From positions 1-64,000 of the forward strand of contig NZ_JAPSJL010000008.1 in the NCBI RefSeq assembly GCF_031178195.1: a stretch of 64,000 bases of DNA. Direction: 5' to 3'. This DNA comes from Zhihengliuella sp. (GTDB lineage: Bacteria; Actinomycetota; Actinomycetes; Actinomycetales; Micrococcaceae). Both the position numbers and the translations under genes were made by a program. Below the pieces are notes generated by a model. That model did not search any database. It was not told where the DNA came from and worked only from the letters and a program-made list of their open reading frames with translations. The first letter of the stretch is position 1; the number at the start of each line of letters is the position of its first letter. Shown in pieces: positions 47,996 to 59,333 of the stretch.

Positions 47996-48870
47996 GCTGT
48001 GGTTTCCTCGTCGTCGAAGGTCAGTTCGGTCTCCCGCGGCACGATCACCAGCGGGACGGGCAGGGCGCGCAGCATCTTGCCGGCGGTGCTGCCCAGGAAG
48101 ATGCGGCCGCGGGAGGCCAGGCGGGAGGAGCCGACGACGACGAGGTCGCCCGGCTGCCACTCGGCCCGGCGGACGGCGTCCTCGATGCCGCGGCCCGTCG
48201 CGACGGCGACGTCGGTCACCGCCACCTCGGGCGCGGCGGCCTCGAGGAAGCCGCGGACGCGCTCGGCGTGCTCGTTCGCCGTCGCGGCCGCCTCGGGGGC
48301 GGCGGGGTCCTTGGCGTCGAGCGGGACGAGCGAGAGGACCCGCAGGTCGGTGCCGGTCCGGGCGGCGGCCGCCGCGGCCGCGCGCATGACCTCCTCGGCG
48401 CCGGGGCGCAGGCCGACGGCGGCGGTCACGCGCGTCAGGGGCGCCTCGGCCGGCGTCCCGCCCCCAGCGCCCCCGGCCGTGGTCGGTGCCACGGCGACGG
48501 GGACCCGGGAGGCGTGCAGGAGCGAGTTGGCGACGCTCCCGGTGCGCTCGCGCCCGCCGACCACGATCAGCGTGGTGCCCAGTCGGCGGCTCGCCGACAG
48601 CAGCCCGCCGGCGGCCGAGTCCGCCTGCTCCACGTGGGTGCCCACGCGGACGTCGTCCGGCACCGTGCCCGCCGCCTCGGCGAGCCACGACTCTGCGGCG
48701 GTGCGCACGTGCTGCGTGTAGCCGGCGTCGCGCGGCACCAGGGCGCCCCGCTCCGACGTGAGGACCATGACCAGCTCGAGCGTCGCGTCGAGCGCGCGCG
48801 CCAGGCGGACGCCGAGGCGCACGGCGTCGCCTCCGCCCGCGGTATGGGTGTAGCCCACCAGAATCTTCAT
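47992..48870 (-). CDS. universal stress protein (two UspA domains)
   Basis: MKILVGYTHTAGGGDAVRLGVRLA, LIVVGGRERTGSVANSLLHASRVPVAVAP, VVGSSRLASRGRIFLGSTAGKMLRALPVPLVIVP. Confidence 0.9.
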   Translation of the reverse strand: MKILVGYTHTAGGGDAVRLGVRLARALDATLELVMVLTSERGALVPRDAGYTQHVRTAAESWLAEAAGTVPDDVRVGTHVEQADSAAGGLLSASRRLGTTLIVVGGRERTGSVANSLLHASRVPVAVAPTTAGGAGGGTPAEAPLTRVTAAVGLRPGAEEVMRAAAAAAARTGTDLRVLSLVPLDAKDPAAPEAAATANEHAERVRGFLEAAAPEVAVTDVAVATGRGIEDAVRRAEWQPGDLVVVGSSRLASRGRIFLGSTAGKMLRALPVPLVIVPRETELTFDDEETTA

Positions 48871-49007
48871 GGGGATGCCTGTCCTCTTCCTCGTCGGCAC
48901 CGGGCCGGGCCGGTTTCCGGCCCGGGGGTCTGTGCGTGGCCCGCTGCCGGCGCCCTGTGATCGGGCGCACCACGCGGGGCACAGGGACGAGCGTAGAGTT
49001 GTGCGGA

Positions 49008-49037
49008 ACACATCTGCGGTGCCAATGTGTCAAAATG
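49008..49037 (+). promoter_or_regulatory. ACACAT-N11-ATGTGT inverted repeat with GTGTCAAAATG in the divergent UspA/PucR intergenic region
   Basis: acacatctgcggtgccaatgtgtcaaaatg. Confidence 0.45.
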
Positions 49038-49082
49038 AACGACTTTCTTTAGCCAAAACGGCATGACCCGGACGGAGCCGTC

Positions 49083-50687
49083 GTGACCGCGACCCTGCGC
49101 AGCCTCCTGGCGGATCCCGACCTGGGACTCCGCCCGCTGACCGCCCCGGAGGACGGCGGATGTCTCGACACGCCGCTGACCTGGGTCGCGGGAAGCGATC
49201 TGGCGGATCCGACCCCCTTCCTCGGCGTCGGCAACGCCGTCCTGACCACCGGCGCCCAGTTCGGCGGCACGTCGCCGGCGCGGTTCAAGGACTACGCGGC
49301 CCGGCTGCGGGACAGCGGGATCGTGGGACTGGGCTTCGGGACCGGCGTGCTGCGCCCGGACGTGCCGCCGGAGCTCGTGGCCGCGTGCCGCGCGGCCGGC
49401 CTGCCGCTGTTCGAGGTCCCCTACCGCATCCCGTTCCTGGCGGTGATCCGCCGCGTCGCGGACAGCGTCTCGGCGAACCGGCACGCCCGCGAGAGCTGGG
49501 CCCTCGGCGCGCAGCGCGCCATCTCCTTCGCGTCCCTCCGCGCCGACGGCGTGGACGCGAGCCTCGCCGAGCTCGCCCGGCAGCTGGACCGCTGGGTGGC
49601 CCTCCACGACGCGGACGGGCGCCGGACCCACCTGGTTGGGGCCGGCGCGGGGCGGGCGGAGGATCCGCTCGTGGCCGAGCCCCTCGCCGTCGAGGTCTCG
49701 CGCCTGCTGGGGCGCGGTCAGCGCTCCGGATCCACGGTGGTCTGCGACGGCGACGCCCTCGAGTTCCAAACCATCGGCCGTCGCGGCGAGCTCCGTGGCG
49801 TGCTGGTCATCGGCGCCGGGAGCGACGGCGGGGGACGCGACGACGAGGGGGACGACGGAGGAGCGAACGATGGCGGAGCGAACGACGGCGGAGCGAACGG
49901 GGCCCTCGACCAGGCGGCCCGTTCCGTAGTCGCCAGCGTCATCGCGCTCGTGGGGCTCGCCCTGGAGCAGAACCGGGCGCTGAACCGCTCGCGCGCCGCG
50001 CTGCGCACCGGCCTGATGACGGCCCTGCTGGCCGGTGATCTGGCCCTCGTGCGCGACATCGCCCAGCGGATGGGGTCGCCGCTGCCCGCGGAGCCGGTGC
50101 GGGTCCTCTTCTTCAGAGCGCCGGAGGCCGGTCCGGACCGTCTCGACGGCTGGCTGGAGGACGCGATCGCCTCCGCCCCCGGGCGCCTGTTCGGAGCCTC
50201 GCACCGGGACGGCGTCGTGCTCGTGGCCGACGAGGCGGAGGCGCGCCAGGCCCTGCGGGCCGCGCGTCGCAGCCCGGCTACCCACACGGGGATCTCCGAC
50301 GCCGTCGTCTACGCCGAGCTTCCGTCCGGGATCCGGCAGGCCGAGCAGGCCCGGGACCACGCGGAGCTGGTCGGCGCTCCCAGCGCGGCGATCTCCGACG
50401 TCGCCGAGAACGGCATGGCGGGGCTGCTCCCCGAGCTGCGGGCCCGGGAGGTCGCCCGGCGGCTGCTGGCCCCGCTGTCCCGCCACGACGACGGCTCCCA
50501 GCTGGTGGACGACCTGCGCACGTGGCTGGAGCACAACGGGCAGTGGGACCCGGCGGCCCGGGAGCTCGGCATCCACCGCCACACCCTCAAAGCGCGCATC
50601 GGCAGAGCCGAGCGCCTCCTGAGCCTGGACCTGTCCACCTTCGCCGGGCGGGCGGAGGTGTGGCTGGCGCTCCAGGCCGCCGGCTGA
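49083..50687 (+). CDS. PucR family transcriptional regulator
   Basis: N-term PucR-like domain (LADPDLGLRPLTAPEDGGCLDTPLTWVAGSDLADPTPFL); C-term HTH_30 LRTWLEHNGQWDPAARELGIHRHTLKARIGRAERLL. Confidence 0.9.
   Translation: MTATLRSLLADPDLGLRPLTAPEDGGCLDTPLTWVAGSDLADPTPFLGVGNAVLTTGAQFGGTSPARFKDYAARLRDSGIVGLGFGTGVLRPDVPPELVAACRAAGLPLFEVPYRIPFLAVIRRVADSVSANRHARESWALGAQRAISFASLRADGVDASLAELARQLDRWVALHDADGRRTHLVGAGAGRAEDPLVAEPLAVEVSRLLGRGQRSGSTVVCDGDALEFQTIGRRGELRGVLVIGAGSDGGGRDDEGDDGGANDGGANDGGANGALDQAARSVVASVIALVGLALEQNRALNRSRAALRTGLMTALLAGDLALVRDIAQRMGSPLPAEPVRVLFFRAPEAGPDRLDGWLEDAIASAPGRLFGASHRDGVVLVADEAEARQALRAARRSPATHTGISDAVVYAELPSGIRQAEQARDHAELVGAPSAAISDVAENGMAGLLPELRAREVARRLLAPLSRHDDGSQLVDDLRTWLEHNGQWDPAARELGIHRHTLKARIGRAERLLSLDLSTFAGRAEVWLALQAAG
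49854..49898. repeat. three 15-bp in-frame tandem repeats (GGAND linker) in pucR-like gene
   Basis: gacggaggagcgaac / gatggcggagcgaac / gacggcggagcgaac. Confidence 0.8.
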
Positions 50688-50706
50688 GCGCGGCGGCGGT
50701 GGAACC

Positions 50707-51993
50707 CTAGAGGACCGGCAGGACCTCGAGGCCGCCGAGGTACGGGCGGAGCGCCTCGGGGACCGTGACGGAGCCGTCGGCGTTCTGGTGCTGCTCGAGG
50801 ATCGCGACGATCCACCGGGTGGTGGCCAGCGTGCCGTTCAGCGTGGCCACGGCGCGGGTCCGGCCCGGCTTGCCGTCGGCGTCGATCTGGCGCTCGCGGA
50901 TGTTCAGCCGCCGCGCCTGGAACGTGGTGCAGTTCGAGGTGGACGTCAGCTCGCGGTACTTGCCCTGCGTGGGCACCCAGGCCTCGCAGTCGAACTTGCG
51001 GGCGGCGCTCATGCCGAGGTCGCCGGCGGCGGTGTCGATCACGCGGTACGGCAGCTCGACCTTCGCGAGCATCTGCTCCTCCCAGGCGAGCAGGCGGGCG
51101 TGCTCGGCCTCCGCGTTCTCGACGGAGGTGTAGATGAACATCTCCAGCTTGTTGAACTGGTGGACGCGGATGATGCCGCGGGTGTCCTTGCCGGCCGACC
51201 CGGCCTCGCGCCGGTAGCAGGAGGACCAGCCGGCGTAGCGCAGGGGCCCGGCGGAGAGGTCCATGATCTCGTCGGCGTGGTAGCCGGCGAGGGCGACCTC
51301 GGACGTGCCGGTCAGGTACAGGTCGTCGCGCTCGAGGCGGTAGATCTCGTCGTCGTGCGCGACGTCGAACCCGGTGCCCTGCATGGTCTCGGGCCGGACC
51401 AGCGTGGGCGTGATCATGGGCGTGAACCCGTTCTCCAACGCCAGATCGAGCGCCATGTTCATCAGCGCGATCTCGAGCCGGGCGCCGACGCCCTTGAGGA
51501 AGTAGAACCGCGAGCCGGAGACCTTGGCGCCGCGCTCCATGTCGATCGCGCCGATGAGCTCGCCGATCTCCAGGTGGTCGCGCGGCTCGAAGCCGTCCGC
51601 GGAGAAGTCGCGCGGCTCGCCGACGTGCTTGAGTACGGTGAAATCGTCCTCGCCGCCGGCCGGGACACCGTCGGCGATGAGGTTCGGGAAGGACCGCTGG
51701 AGCCCCGTCAGCTCCTCCTGGGCCGCATCGGCCGCGGCCTCGGCGGCCTTGACCCGCGAGGCGAGGTCCTTGACCTCGGCCAGGAGGGCCTGCTTCTCCT
51801 CGCCCTTGGCCTGCGCGACCCGCTTGCCGAAGGCCTTCTGCTCGGCCCGCAGCGACTCGAACTCCGCGATCGACTCCCGCCGGGAGGCGTCCGCCGCGAT
51901 GATGCGGTCCACGAGCGACTCGTCCGCGCCGCGACTGCGCTGCGACGCGCGGAAGGCGTCCGGATTCTCTACCAGTTCTCTGACGTCGATCAC
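50707..51993 (-). CDS. serS: serine--tRNA ligase
   Basis: [55 protein letters not shown]. Confidence 0.97.
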   Translation of the reverse strand: MIDVRELVENPDAFRASQRSRGADESLVDRIIAADASRRESIAEFESLRAEQKAFGKRVAQAKGEEKQALLAEVKDLASRVKAAEAAADAAQEELTGLQRSFPNLIADGVPAGGEDDFTVLKHVGEPRDFSADGFEPRDHLEIGELIGAIDMERGAKVSGSRFYFLKGVGARLEIALMNMALDLALENGFTPMITPTLVRPETMQGTGFDVAHDDEIYRLERDDLYLTGTSEVALAGYHADEIMDLSAGPLRYAGWSSCYRREAGSAGKDTRGIIRVHQFNKLEMFIYTSVENAEAEHARLLAWEEQMLAKVELPYRVIDTAAGDLGMSAARKFDCEAWVPTQGKYRELTSTSNCTTFQARRLNIRERQIDADGKPGRTRAVATLNGTLATTRWIVAILEQHQNADGSVTVPEALRPYLGGLEVLPVL

Positions 51994-52048
51994 GCGTACA
52001 GCCTAGCGAATCGCCGCGCCGCCGGGTCGCCGCCTATAGGCTGAGCCC

Positions 52049-53116
52049 ATGCCGTTCGAAATGGTCGTCATCGTCCTCCTCGTCATCGCGATCGCCCTGG
52101 CCGTCGTGGCCCTGTTCTACGCCCGCTCGGTGGGCCGGCGCATCGCCTCCGCACCGGACGGCCCCGAACCTGCCGCCGAGGCGTCGGATGCGGTCGAGCT
52201 GCCCCAGGGGGCGCACCGCATCGCCGTCATCCTCAACCCGTCCAAGAACAAGGCGGCCTCGGCCAAGCGCCGCCTCGTCGAGGCCTGCGCCAGCGCCGGA
52301 CTGGAGCCTCCCGTCTTCTTCGAGACCACCCCGGACGACGCCGGCTACCAGATGACACGCGACGCCCTCGAGGGAGACTTCGACACCATCATCGCCGCCG
52401 GCGGGGACGGCACCGTCCGCGTGGCGGTCGAGGTCATGACCGGTCACGACAAGGTCATGTCCGTCCTGCCCCTGGGCACGGGCAACCTGCTGGCCCGCAA
52501 TCTGGACATCGACGTGGATGACGACGAGGAGGCCCTCTCCCAGGCGGTCTTCGGCACCGAGCGCAAGGTGGACTCGGCCCGCGTGCGGCTCACCCGGGCC
52601 GACGGCACCGTGGAGGAGAAGGTCTTCGCCGTCATCGCCGGCGTGGGCTTCGACGCCGAGATGATGGAAGCCACGGACAGCGAGCTGAAGGCCCGGCTGG
52701 GCGCCGTCGCCTACGCCGAGGCCGGGTTCCGCCAGATGGCCGGGCACCGCAAGACCGTCCGCATCACGATCGACGACGCCGAGGAGATGGTGGTCAAGAC
52801 CCGCTCGGTCATGGTGGCCAACTGCGGCAAGCTCCAGGGCGGGCTGGTCCTGGCACCCGACGCCGTGATCGACGACGGCCTGCTGGACGTGGTGGTCATG
52901 AGCCCGCGCTCGGTCTTCGGGTGGGGGTGGATCGCCCTGCGCGGCATGCTGAAGCACCGGTCCAAGAAGGACCCGATCATCGACTACTACCAGGGCAGGC
53001 GCGTCACGCTGCGCGTCGACGAGGCGATCGCCGCGCAGCTCGACGGCGACACCGACGGCGAGGTGGTCCGGATGGACGTCGAGGTGCTCCCCGGCGCGCT
53101 CGAGGTTCGCTGCTGA
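52049..53116 (+). CDS. diacylglycerol kinase family lipid kinase
   Basis: IAVILNPSKNKAASAKRRL, IIAAGGDGTVRVAVEVM, LPLGTGNLLARNL. Confidence 0.92.
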   Translation: MPFEMVVIVLLVIAIALAVVALFYARSVGRRIASAPDGPEPAAEASDAVELPQGAHRIAVILNPSKNKAASAKRRLVEACASAGLEPPVFFETTPDDAGYQMTRDALEGDFDTIIAAGGDGTVRVAVEVMTGHDKVMSVLPLGTGNLLARNLDIDVDDDEEALSQAVFGTERKVDSARVRLTRADGTVEEKVFAVIAGVGFDAEMMEATDSELKARLGAVAYAEAGFRQMAGHRKTVRITIDDAEEMVVKTRSVMVANCGKLQGGLVLAPDAVIDDGLLDVVVMSPRSVFGWGWIALRGMLKHRSKKDPIIDYYQGRRVTLRVDEAIAAQLDGDTDGEVVRMDVEVLPGALEVRC

Positions 53117-53134
53117 GGCCTGCCTGAGCGCCGC

Positions 53135-54082
53135 TCAGGCGTGGCGGGCGCGGAGCTCCTCGATCCACCGGGCGGCGGCGGCGAACGCCTCGTCCGTGTT
53201 GTGCCGCTCCACCGAGGGGCGGTCCACGGGCACCGCGTCCTCGCCGGGCAGCCCGGCGGCCGGGTAGGAGCCGAGGAACCGCAGGTCCGGGCTGATCCGG
53301 TGCAGGCCGGCCAGCGCGTCGGCCATCCGGGCCTCGTCCACGTGGCCGTGGGCGTCGATCGAGAAGAAGTAGTTGCCCAGCCCCTTGCCGGTGGGCCGGG
53401 ACTCGATCCGGGAGAGGTTCACGCTCCGGGCGGCGAACTGCTCCAGGATCCCCATGAGCGCCCCCGGGTGGTCCTCAGGCAGCGGGATGACCACGGTGGT
53501 CTTGTCCGCGCCGGTCGCCGCCGGCAGGGAGCCCGGCCGGCGGACGAGCACGAAGCGCGTCACCGCCTCCGCGTTGTCCTCGATCCCGCGGCGGAGGACC
53601 GTCAGCGGGTACTGCTCCGCGACCAGCGGGGAGCAGATGGCGGCGTCGACGTCGTTCTCCTCCAGCAGGAGCATGGCCCCCGCGGCGGTGGACGAGGACA
53701 GCATGAATTCCGCCTGCGGCATCTCGGCCTCCGCCCAGCGGCGGCACTGCGCCCACGCGTGCCCGTGGGTGGCGACGGTCCGGATTCGGGACGGGTCGTC
53801 GATCCCGTCGCGGGCCACCAGGTCGAAGGAGATCTGGACCAGGGCCTCGGCCACGATCTGCAGCGAGTGGCCGGTCGCGATCGCGTCGAGCGTCGCGGAG
53901 ACGCCGCCCTCCACGGAGTTCTCGATCGGCACCATCGCCGCGTCGGCCGCGCCGGAGCGCACGCGGTCCAGGGCGTTGTCCACGCTGCTGGCGGGGACGC
54001 GCTCGGCGTCCGCGGCCCCGGGGACCTGCAGGAGGGCGGACTCGGTGAAGGTCCCGGCGGGGCCGAGGTACGTGTAGATCAT
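53135..54082 (-). CDS. pheA: prephenate dehydratase
   Basis: MIYTYLGPAGTFTESALLQ, VPIENSVEGGVSATLD, ACT domain HPGALMGILEQFAARSVNLSRIESRPT. Confidence 0.96.
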   Translation of the reverse strand: MIYTYLGPAGTFTESALLQVPGAADAERVPASSVDNALDRVRSGAADAAMVPIENSVEGGVSATLDAIATGHSLQIVAEALVQISFDLVARDGIDDPSRIRTVATHGHAWAQCRRWAEAEMPQAEFMLSSSTAAGAMLLLEENDVDAAICSPLVAEQYPLTVLRRGIEDNAEAVTRFVLVRRPGSLPAATGADKTTVVIPLPEDHPGALMGILEQFAARSVNLSRIESRPTGKGLGNYFFSIDAHGHVDEARMADALAGLHRISPDLRFLGSYPAAGLPGEDAVPVDRPSVERHNTDEAFAAAARWIEELRARHA

Positions 54083-54405
54083 CGGATGATGGGATCCTCG
54101 CCGGTCTCGCTCTGCAGCGGCAGGCCGGCCTCGAGCCAGGCGCCGGAGCCGCCGGCGACGTTGAAGGCCGTGTAGCCGTTGACCGTCAGGTACTGGGCCA
54201 CCTGGGCCGAGCGGCCGCCGGTGCGGCAGATGACGTAGGTGTCCTCGTCCGGATCCAGCTCGTCGAGGCGCTCCGGGACCTCGTTCATGGGGATGTGCAC
54301 GGCGCCGGCCGCGTGGCCGGCCTCCCACTCGTAGTCCTCGCGCACATCCAGGACCTTCGCCCCCTCGGGGATCTCGGTCGGCCGGACGGTCTCGAACTCG
54401 CTCAT
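54079..54405 (-). CDS. rhodanese-like domain protein
   Basis: KVLDVREDYEWEAGHAAGAVHIPMNEVPERLDELD, YVICRTGGRSAQVAQYL. Confidence 0.92.
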   Translation of the reverse strand: MSEFETVRPTEIPEGAKVLDVREDYEWEAGHAAGAVHIPMNEVPERLDELDPDEDTYVICRTGGRSAQVAQYLTVNGYTAFNVAGGSGAWLEAGLPLQSETGEDPIIR

Positions 54406-54506
54406 TCTGGGCTCCTCAGCAGTCGCTTCTACCGGTTCGACGGTGTCCCCAAGCCTATAGTGGGGAGCGATTGGCCGGCACACCACGGGACAGATCGGGG
54501 AGCCAC

Positions 54507-56057
54507 ATGACACAGGGTCCGAGGCCTGCCGACACCGACGGCGTCACGTCGCTGACGCTGCGCGAGTTGCGGGAGGCGCTGCGCTCCGGAGCCCTCTCCG
54601 CGCGGGAGGCCGCCGGGGCGTTCCTGGGCCGCGTCGCTCAGCGGAACCCGCGGATCGGCGCGTTCACCCGGGTCACCGCCGAGACCGCACTGGACGAGGC
54701 GGCCGCCCTCGACGAGCGCTGGGTCGCCGTCCGCCGCGCCGGCGCCGGCGATCCCGCCGGGCTCGCGCCGCTGCACGGGGTTCCGGCGGGGTGGAAGGAC
54801 CTCTGGGACGTCGCCGGGGTCCCCACCACCTACGGGACCGCTGCGGTCCCGCCGCAGACGCCGGCGGGCGACCACCCCGTCGTCGCACAGCTCCGCGCCG
54901 CCGGCACCGTGAGCCTGGGCAAGACGCAGATCCCGGAGTTCGGGCTGAACTCCTACTCGGAGAACCTCGTGGCGCCGCCGGCGCGGAACCCCCTGGACCC
55001 GGCCCTCTCCGCGGGCGGCTCCAGCGGCGGCAGCGCGGCGGCGGTCGCGGTCCGGATGCTGCCGGCGGTGATCGGGAACGACGGCGGCGGGTCCGTCCGG
55101 ATCCCGGCCGCGGCGTGCGGGCTGGTCGGGCTCAAGCCTGGCTTCAACACCGTGCCGGCGGACCGCTCGGCGCTCGCGGCGAGCGACACCGACGCCGGCG
55201 CCCGGGACGGCGAGCTGTATGTGGACGGCTACGGCGCCCCGCGCTTGGTGGTCTCCGGGCCAATCGCACGCAGCGCCGCCGACGCCGGAGCTCTGATGGA
55301 CGCGTTGATGGGCACGGCGGTCGGCGCAGCCGCCGGGCCGAGACCCGGGAGCCCCGTCGGGCCTCCGGTCGGCGCAGGCCCGTTCGAGCGCGCTGCGCTC
55401 GGGCTGGAGCCGGAGCTCGAGCGCCCCCTGCGGATCGGCGTGAGTCTGACGAGCCCCTTCGAGTCCGTCTATCCGATCAGCGTCTCGGCGCCGGCGCGGC
55501 AGGCGCTGGAGGCGGGCATCCGCGCCCTGGAGGCCGCGGGCCACCGGATCGAGGAGGCGCGCCTGCGCTACGACCCGCGCTACCCGGACGCGTTCCACAG
55601 CGTCTGGACCTCCCGGCTGGCCGACCTGCCTCTGCCCGACGGTGCCGAGCAGGAGCTGACCGGGCTGACCTACCAGTTCCGCCGACGTGCGCTCGAGCGC
55701 ACCGAGGACGCCAAACGTGCCGCCTCCGCCGTGCTCCTGGAGATCGCCCGCGACCTGCGTGCCCAGTGGGGGCGCTACGACGCGGTGCTCACGCCCGCCA
55801 TGGCGCAGACGCCGCGGCCGATCGGCTATTTCACCGGGCCCGATCCGCGGCACGCGGACGGCGACCTGGACTACCGCCTGCAGTGCCAGTACACGCCCTA
55901 CACGTCGATGGTGAACGTTTCCCAACTACCGGCTGGAGTCGTTCCCAGTCTCACGACCGCGGACGGACTGTCGATGGGCGTGCATCTGATCGGCCGCGCC
56001 GGCGCGGAGGCACGGCTGCTGGCGCTGATGGGCCGGATCGAGCGCGAACTGGCGTAA
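54507..56057 (+). CDS. amidase (amidase signature family)
   Basis: LHGVPAGWKDLWDVAGVPTTYGTA, SAGGSSGGSAAAVAVRMLPAVIGNDGGGSVRIPAA. Confidence 0.93.
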   Translation: MTQGPRPADTDGVTSLTLRELREALRSGALSAREAAGAFLGRVAQRNPRIGAFTRVTAETALDEAAALDERWVAVRRAGAGDPAGLAPLHGVPAGWKDLWDVAGVPTTYGTAAVPPQTPAGDHPVVAQLRAAGTVSLGKTQIPEFGLNSYSENLVAPPARNPLDPALSAGGSSGGSAAAVAVRMLPAVIGNDGGGSVRIPAAACGLVGLKPGFNTVPADRSALAASDTDAGARDGELYVDGYGAPRLVVSGPIARSAADAGALMDALMGTAVGAAAGPRPGSPVGPPVGAGPFERAALGLEPELERPLRIGVSLTSPFESVYPISVSAPARQALEAGIRALEAAGHRIEEARLRYDPRYPDAFHSVWTSRLADLPLPDGAEQELTGLTYQFRRRALERTEDAKRAASAVLLEIARDLRAQWGRYDAVLTPAMAQTPRPIGYFTGPDPRHADGDLDYRLQCQYTPYTSMVNVSQLPAGVVPSLTTADGLSMGVHLIGRAGAEARLLALMGRIERELA

Positions 56058-56201
56058 GGGAACGCCGCAGGTCGGCCGGCACTCCAGCTTCTGAGGTCCT
56101 GCTGACAGCCCATATGCGACGCACGGCATAGAGTCATCTCACAATGTGACACGCATCATAAAAGTATGCGAATGACTTCTGGGTGGCGTTTCATAGGGAA
56201 A

Positions 56202-57671
<1,470 letters not shown>

Positions 57672-57881
57672 CCGCACGCGACACGACGCACCCTCACGAC
57701 GGCGTCGGACCGTCCCCCTCCACCGGAGCCGGGACCGGGCCGGCGCCGTCGTCCTGCTCGGGGAGCCCCCGCCACGTCCTGACCCCACGGCTCCAAGCCG
57801 TCGGGAGTGGCCACTAGACTGCCGGGAACGGGCCCCGCACAGCCGTGCGGGCCGAGGGCAGGCCGCACGGAGGTCGAGCGC

Positions 57882-59246
57882 ATGGAACGGTTCCACCGGA
57901 TCGTCGACGCGGTCCGCCACGAGCTCTGGCCGCTGCCGGCGGTCGGCATCGGCCTGGGCCTGGTCCTCGGCTTCGTCCTCCCGGCAGTGGACGGACGGCT
58001 GCCCGGCGCCCGCACGTGGCTCTCCGACTGGGTCTTCGGCGGCAGCGCCGAGGCCGCCCGGTCCATCCTCGGCACCATCAGCGGCTCGGTCGTCACCGTC
58101 ACGACGCTGACGTTCTCGCTGACGCTCGTAGTGCTGCAGCTGGCGTCGAGCCAGTACACGCCGCGGCTGCTCCGCAAGTTCACCGGCGACCACGTGGTCC
58201 ACGGGACGCTGGCGGTCTTCCTCGGGACCTTCGCCTACTCGCTCGGCGTCCTGCGGACCGTGCGGAACGAGCGCGCCGGGGAGGCGGCCTTCGTGCCCGG
58301 GATCAGCGTGACGGTCGCATTCCTGCTCGCCGTCGTCGTGGTGGTCCAGCTGGTGGTCTTCCTGTCCCACGTGGCGACCTCCATCCGGCTGGAGACGATC
58401 CTCCAGGACGTCGCGGAGGAGGGTCGGGCCGCCCTGCGCCGCGCGTACCGCGGCTCCCGCCCCGCCGACCCGTCGTTTCCCCAGGCCCATCCGGCCGCCG
58501 CGATCCCCGCGAGCGGGACCGGCTTCGTCACGGAGGTCGACGCCGCGTCGATCGCCTCCGCGGCGTCCGGGGGCGGCTGGACGGTCGAGATGACGGTGAG
58601 CCCGGGGGACTTCATCACCGCCGGCCAGACCGTGGGCCTGGTCCGCCGCGCGGAGACCGCGCACCGCCTGACCGGAGACGAGACGGCCGCGGCCGCCGGG
58701 AGCCTGAACGGGGCGATCGCCCTGGGCCGCGAGCGGACGGCGCTGCAGGACCCGCTGTTCCCGGTCCAGCAGATGGTGGACATCAGCAACCGCGCCCTCT
58801 CCCCCGGGGTCAATGACTCGACGACGGCGCTACACTGCCTCCACTACCTGGGCAGCGTCCTGACCGCCGCCGCCGCGCTCGACGTCCGGGACGACCACCA
58901 GTACGACGACGGAGGCACCCTGCGGGTGGTGACGCCACGGCCCGCCTTCCGGGAGATCGCCGGGCTGATGGTGCATGACGCCGTCGCCTTCGGCCGGGAC
59001 CACGTCCACATCCTCTGCAAGGTGTTCGACCTGCTCCACGAGGCCGCCCTGTGCGACACCGCAAACCGGTACTCGTCCGACTTCCACGAGCTGATCGACG
59101 ACCTGGTCGCCGCTCTGGACCCCGCCGACCGCACGCCGCGCGACGCCGAGCGGATCCGCCGCGCCGTCACCGGGGCGCGGGAGGCCGCCGTCGGCCGCCA
59201 CGACCTCCTGGCCGGCGACGTCGCGGAGCGCACCGGCGACGCGTAG
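57882..59246 (+). CDS. DUF2254 family membrane protein
   Basis: ILGTISGSVVTVTTLTFSLTLVVLQLASSQYTPRLLRKF, PGVNDSTTALHCLHYLG. Confidence 0.88.
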   Translation: MERFHRIVDAVRHELWPLPAVGIGLGLVLGFVLPAVDGRLPGARTWLSDWVFGGSAEAARSILGTISGSVVTVTTLTFSLTLVVLQLASSQYTPRLLRKFTGDHVVHGTLAVFLGTFAYSLGVLRTVRNERAGEAAFVPGISVTVAFLLAVVVVVQLVVFLSHVATSIRLETILQDVAEEGRAALRRAYRGSRPADPSFPQAHPAAAIPASGTGFVTEVDAASIASAASGGGWTVEMTVSPGDFITAGQTVGLVRRAETAHRLTGDETAAAAGSLNGAIALGRERTALQDPLFPVQQMVDISNRALSPGVNDSTTALHCLHYLGSVLTAAAALDVRDDHQYDDGGTLRVVTPRPAFREIAGLMVHDAVAFGRDHVHILCKVFDLLHEAALCDTANRYSSDFHELIDDLVAALDPADRTPRDAERIRRAVTGAREAAVGRHDLLAGDVAERTGDA

Positions 59247-59333
59247 CGGGCCGGGGCGCCGCCACCGAAACAATGCCGCTGAATTGCCCCGCGCCCCTAC
59301 TGCCCACGCCGAAGGCGTGGAAGGCTAAGGCCC

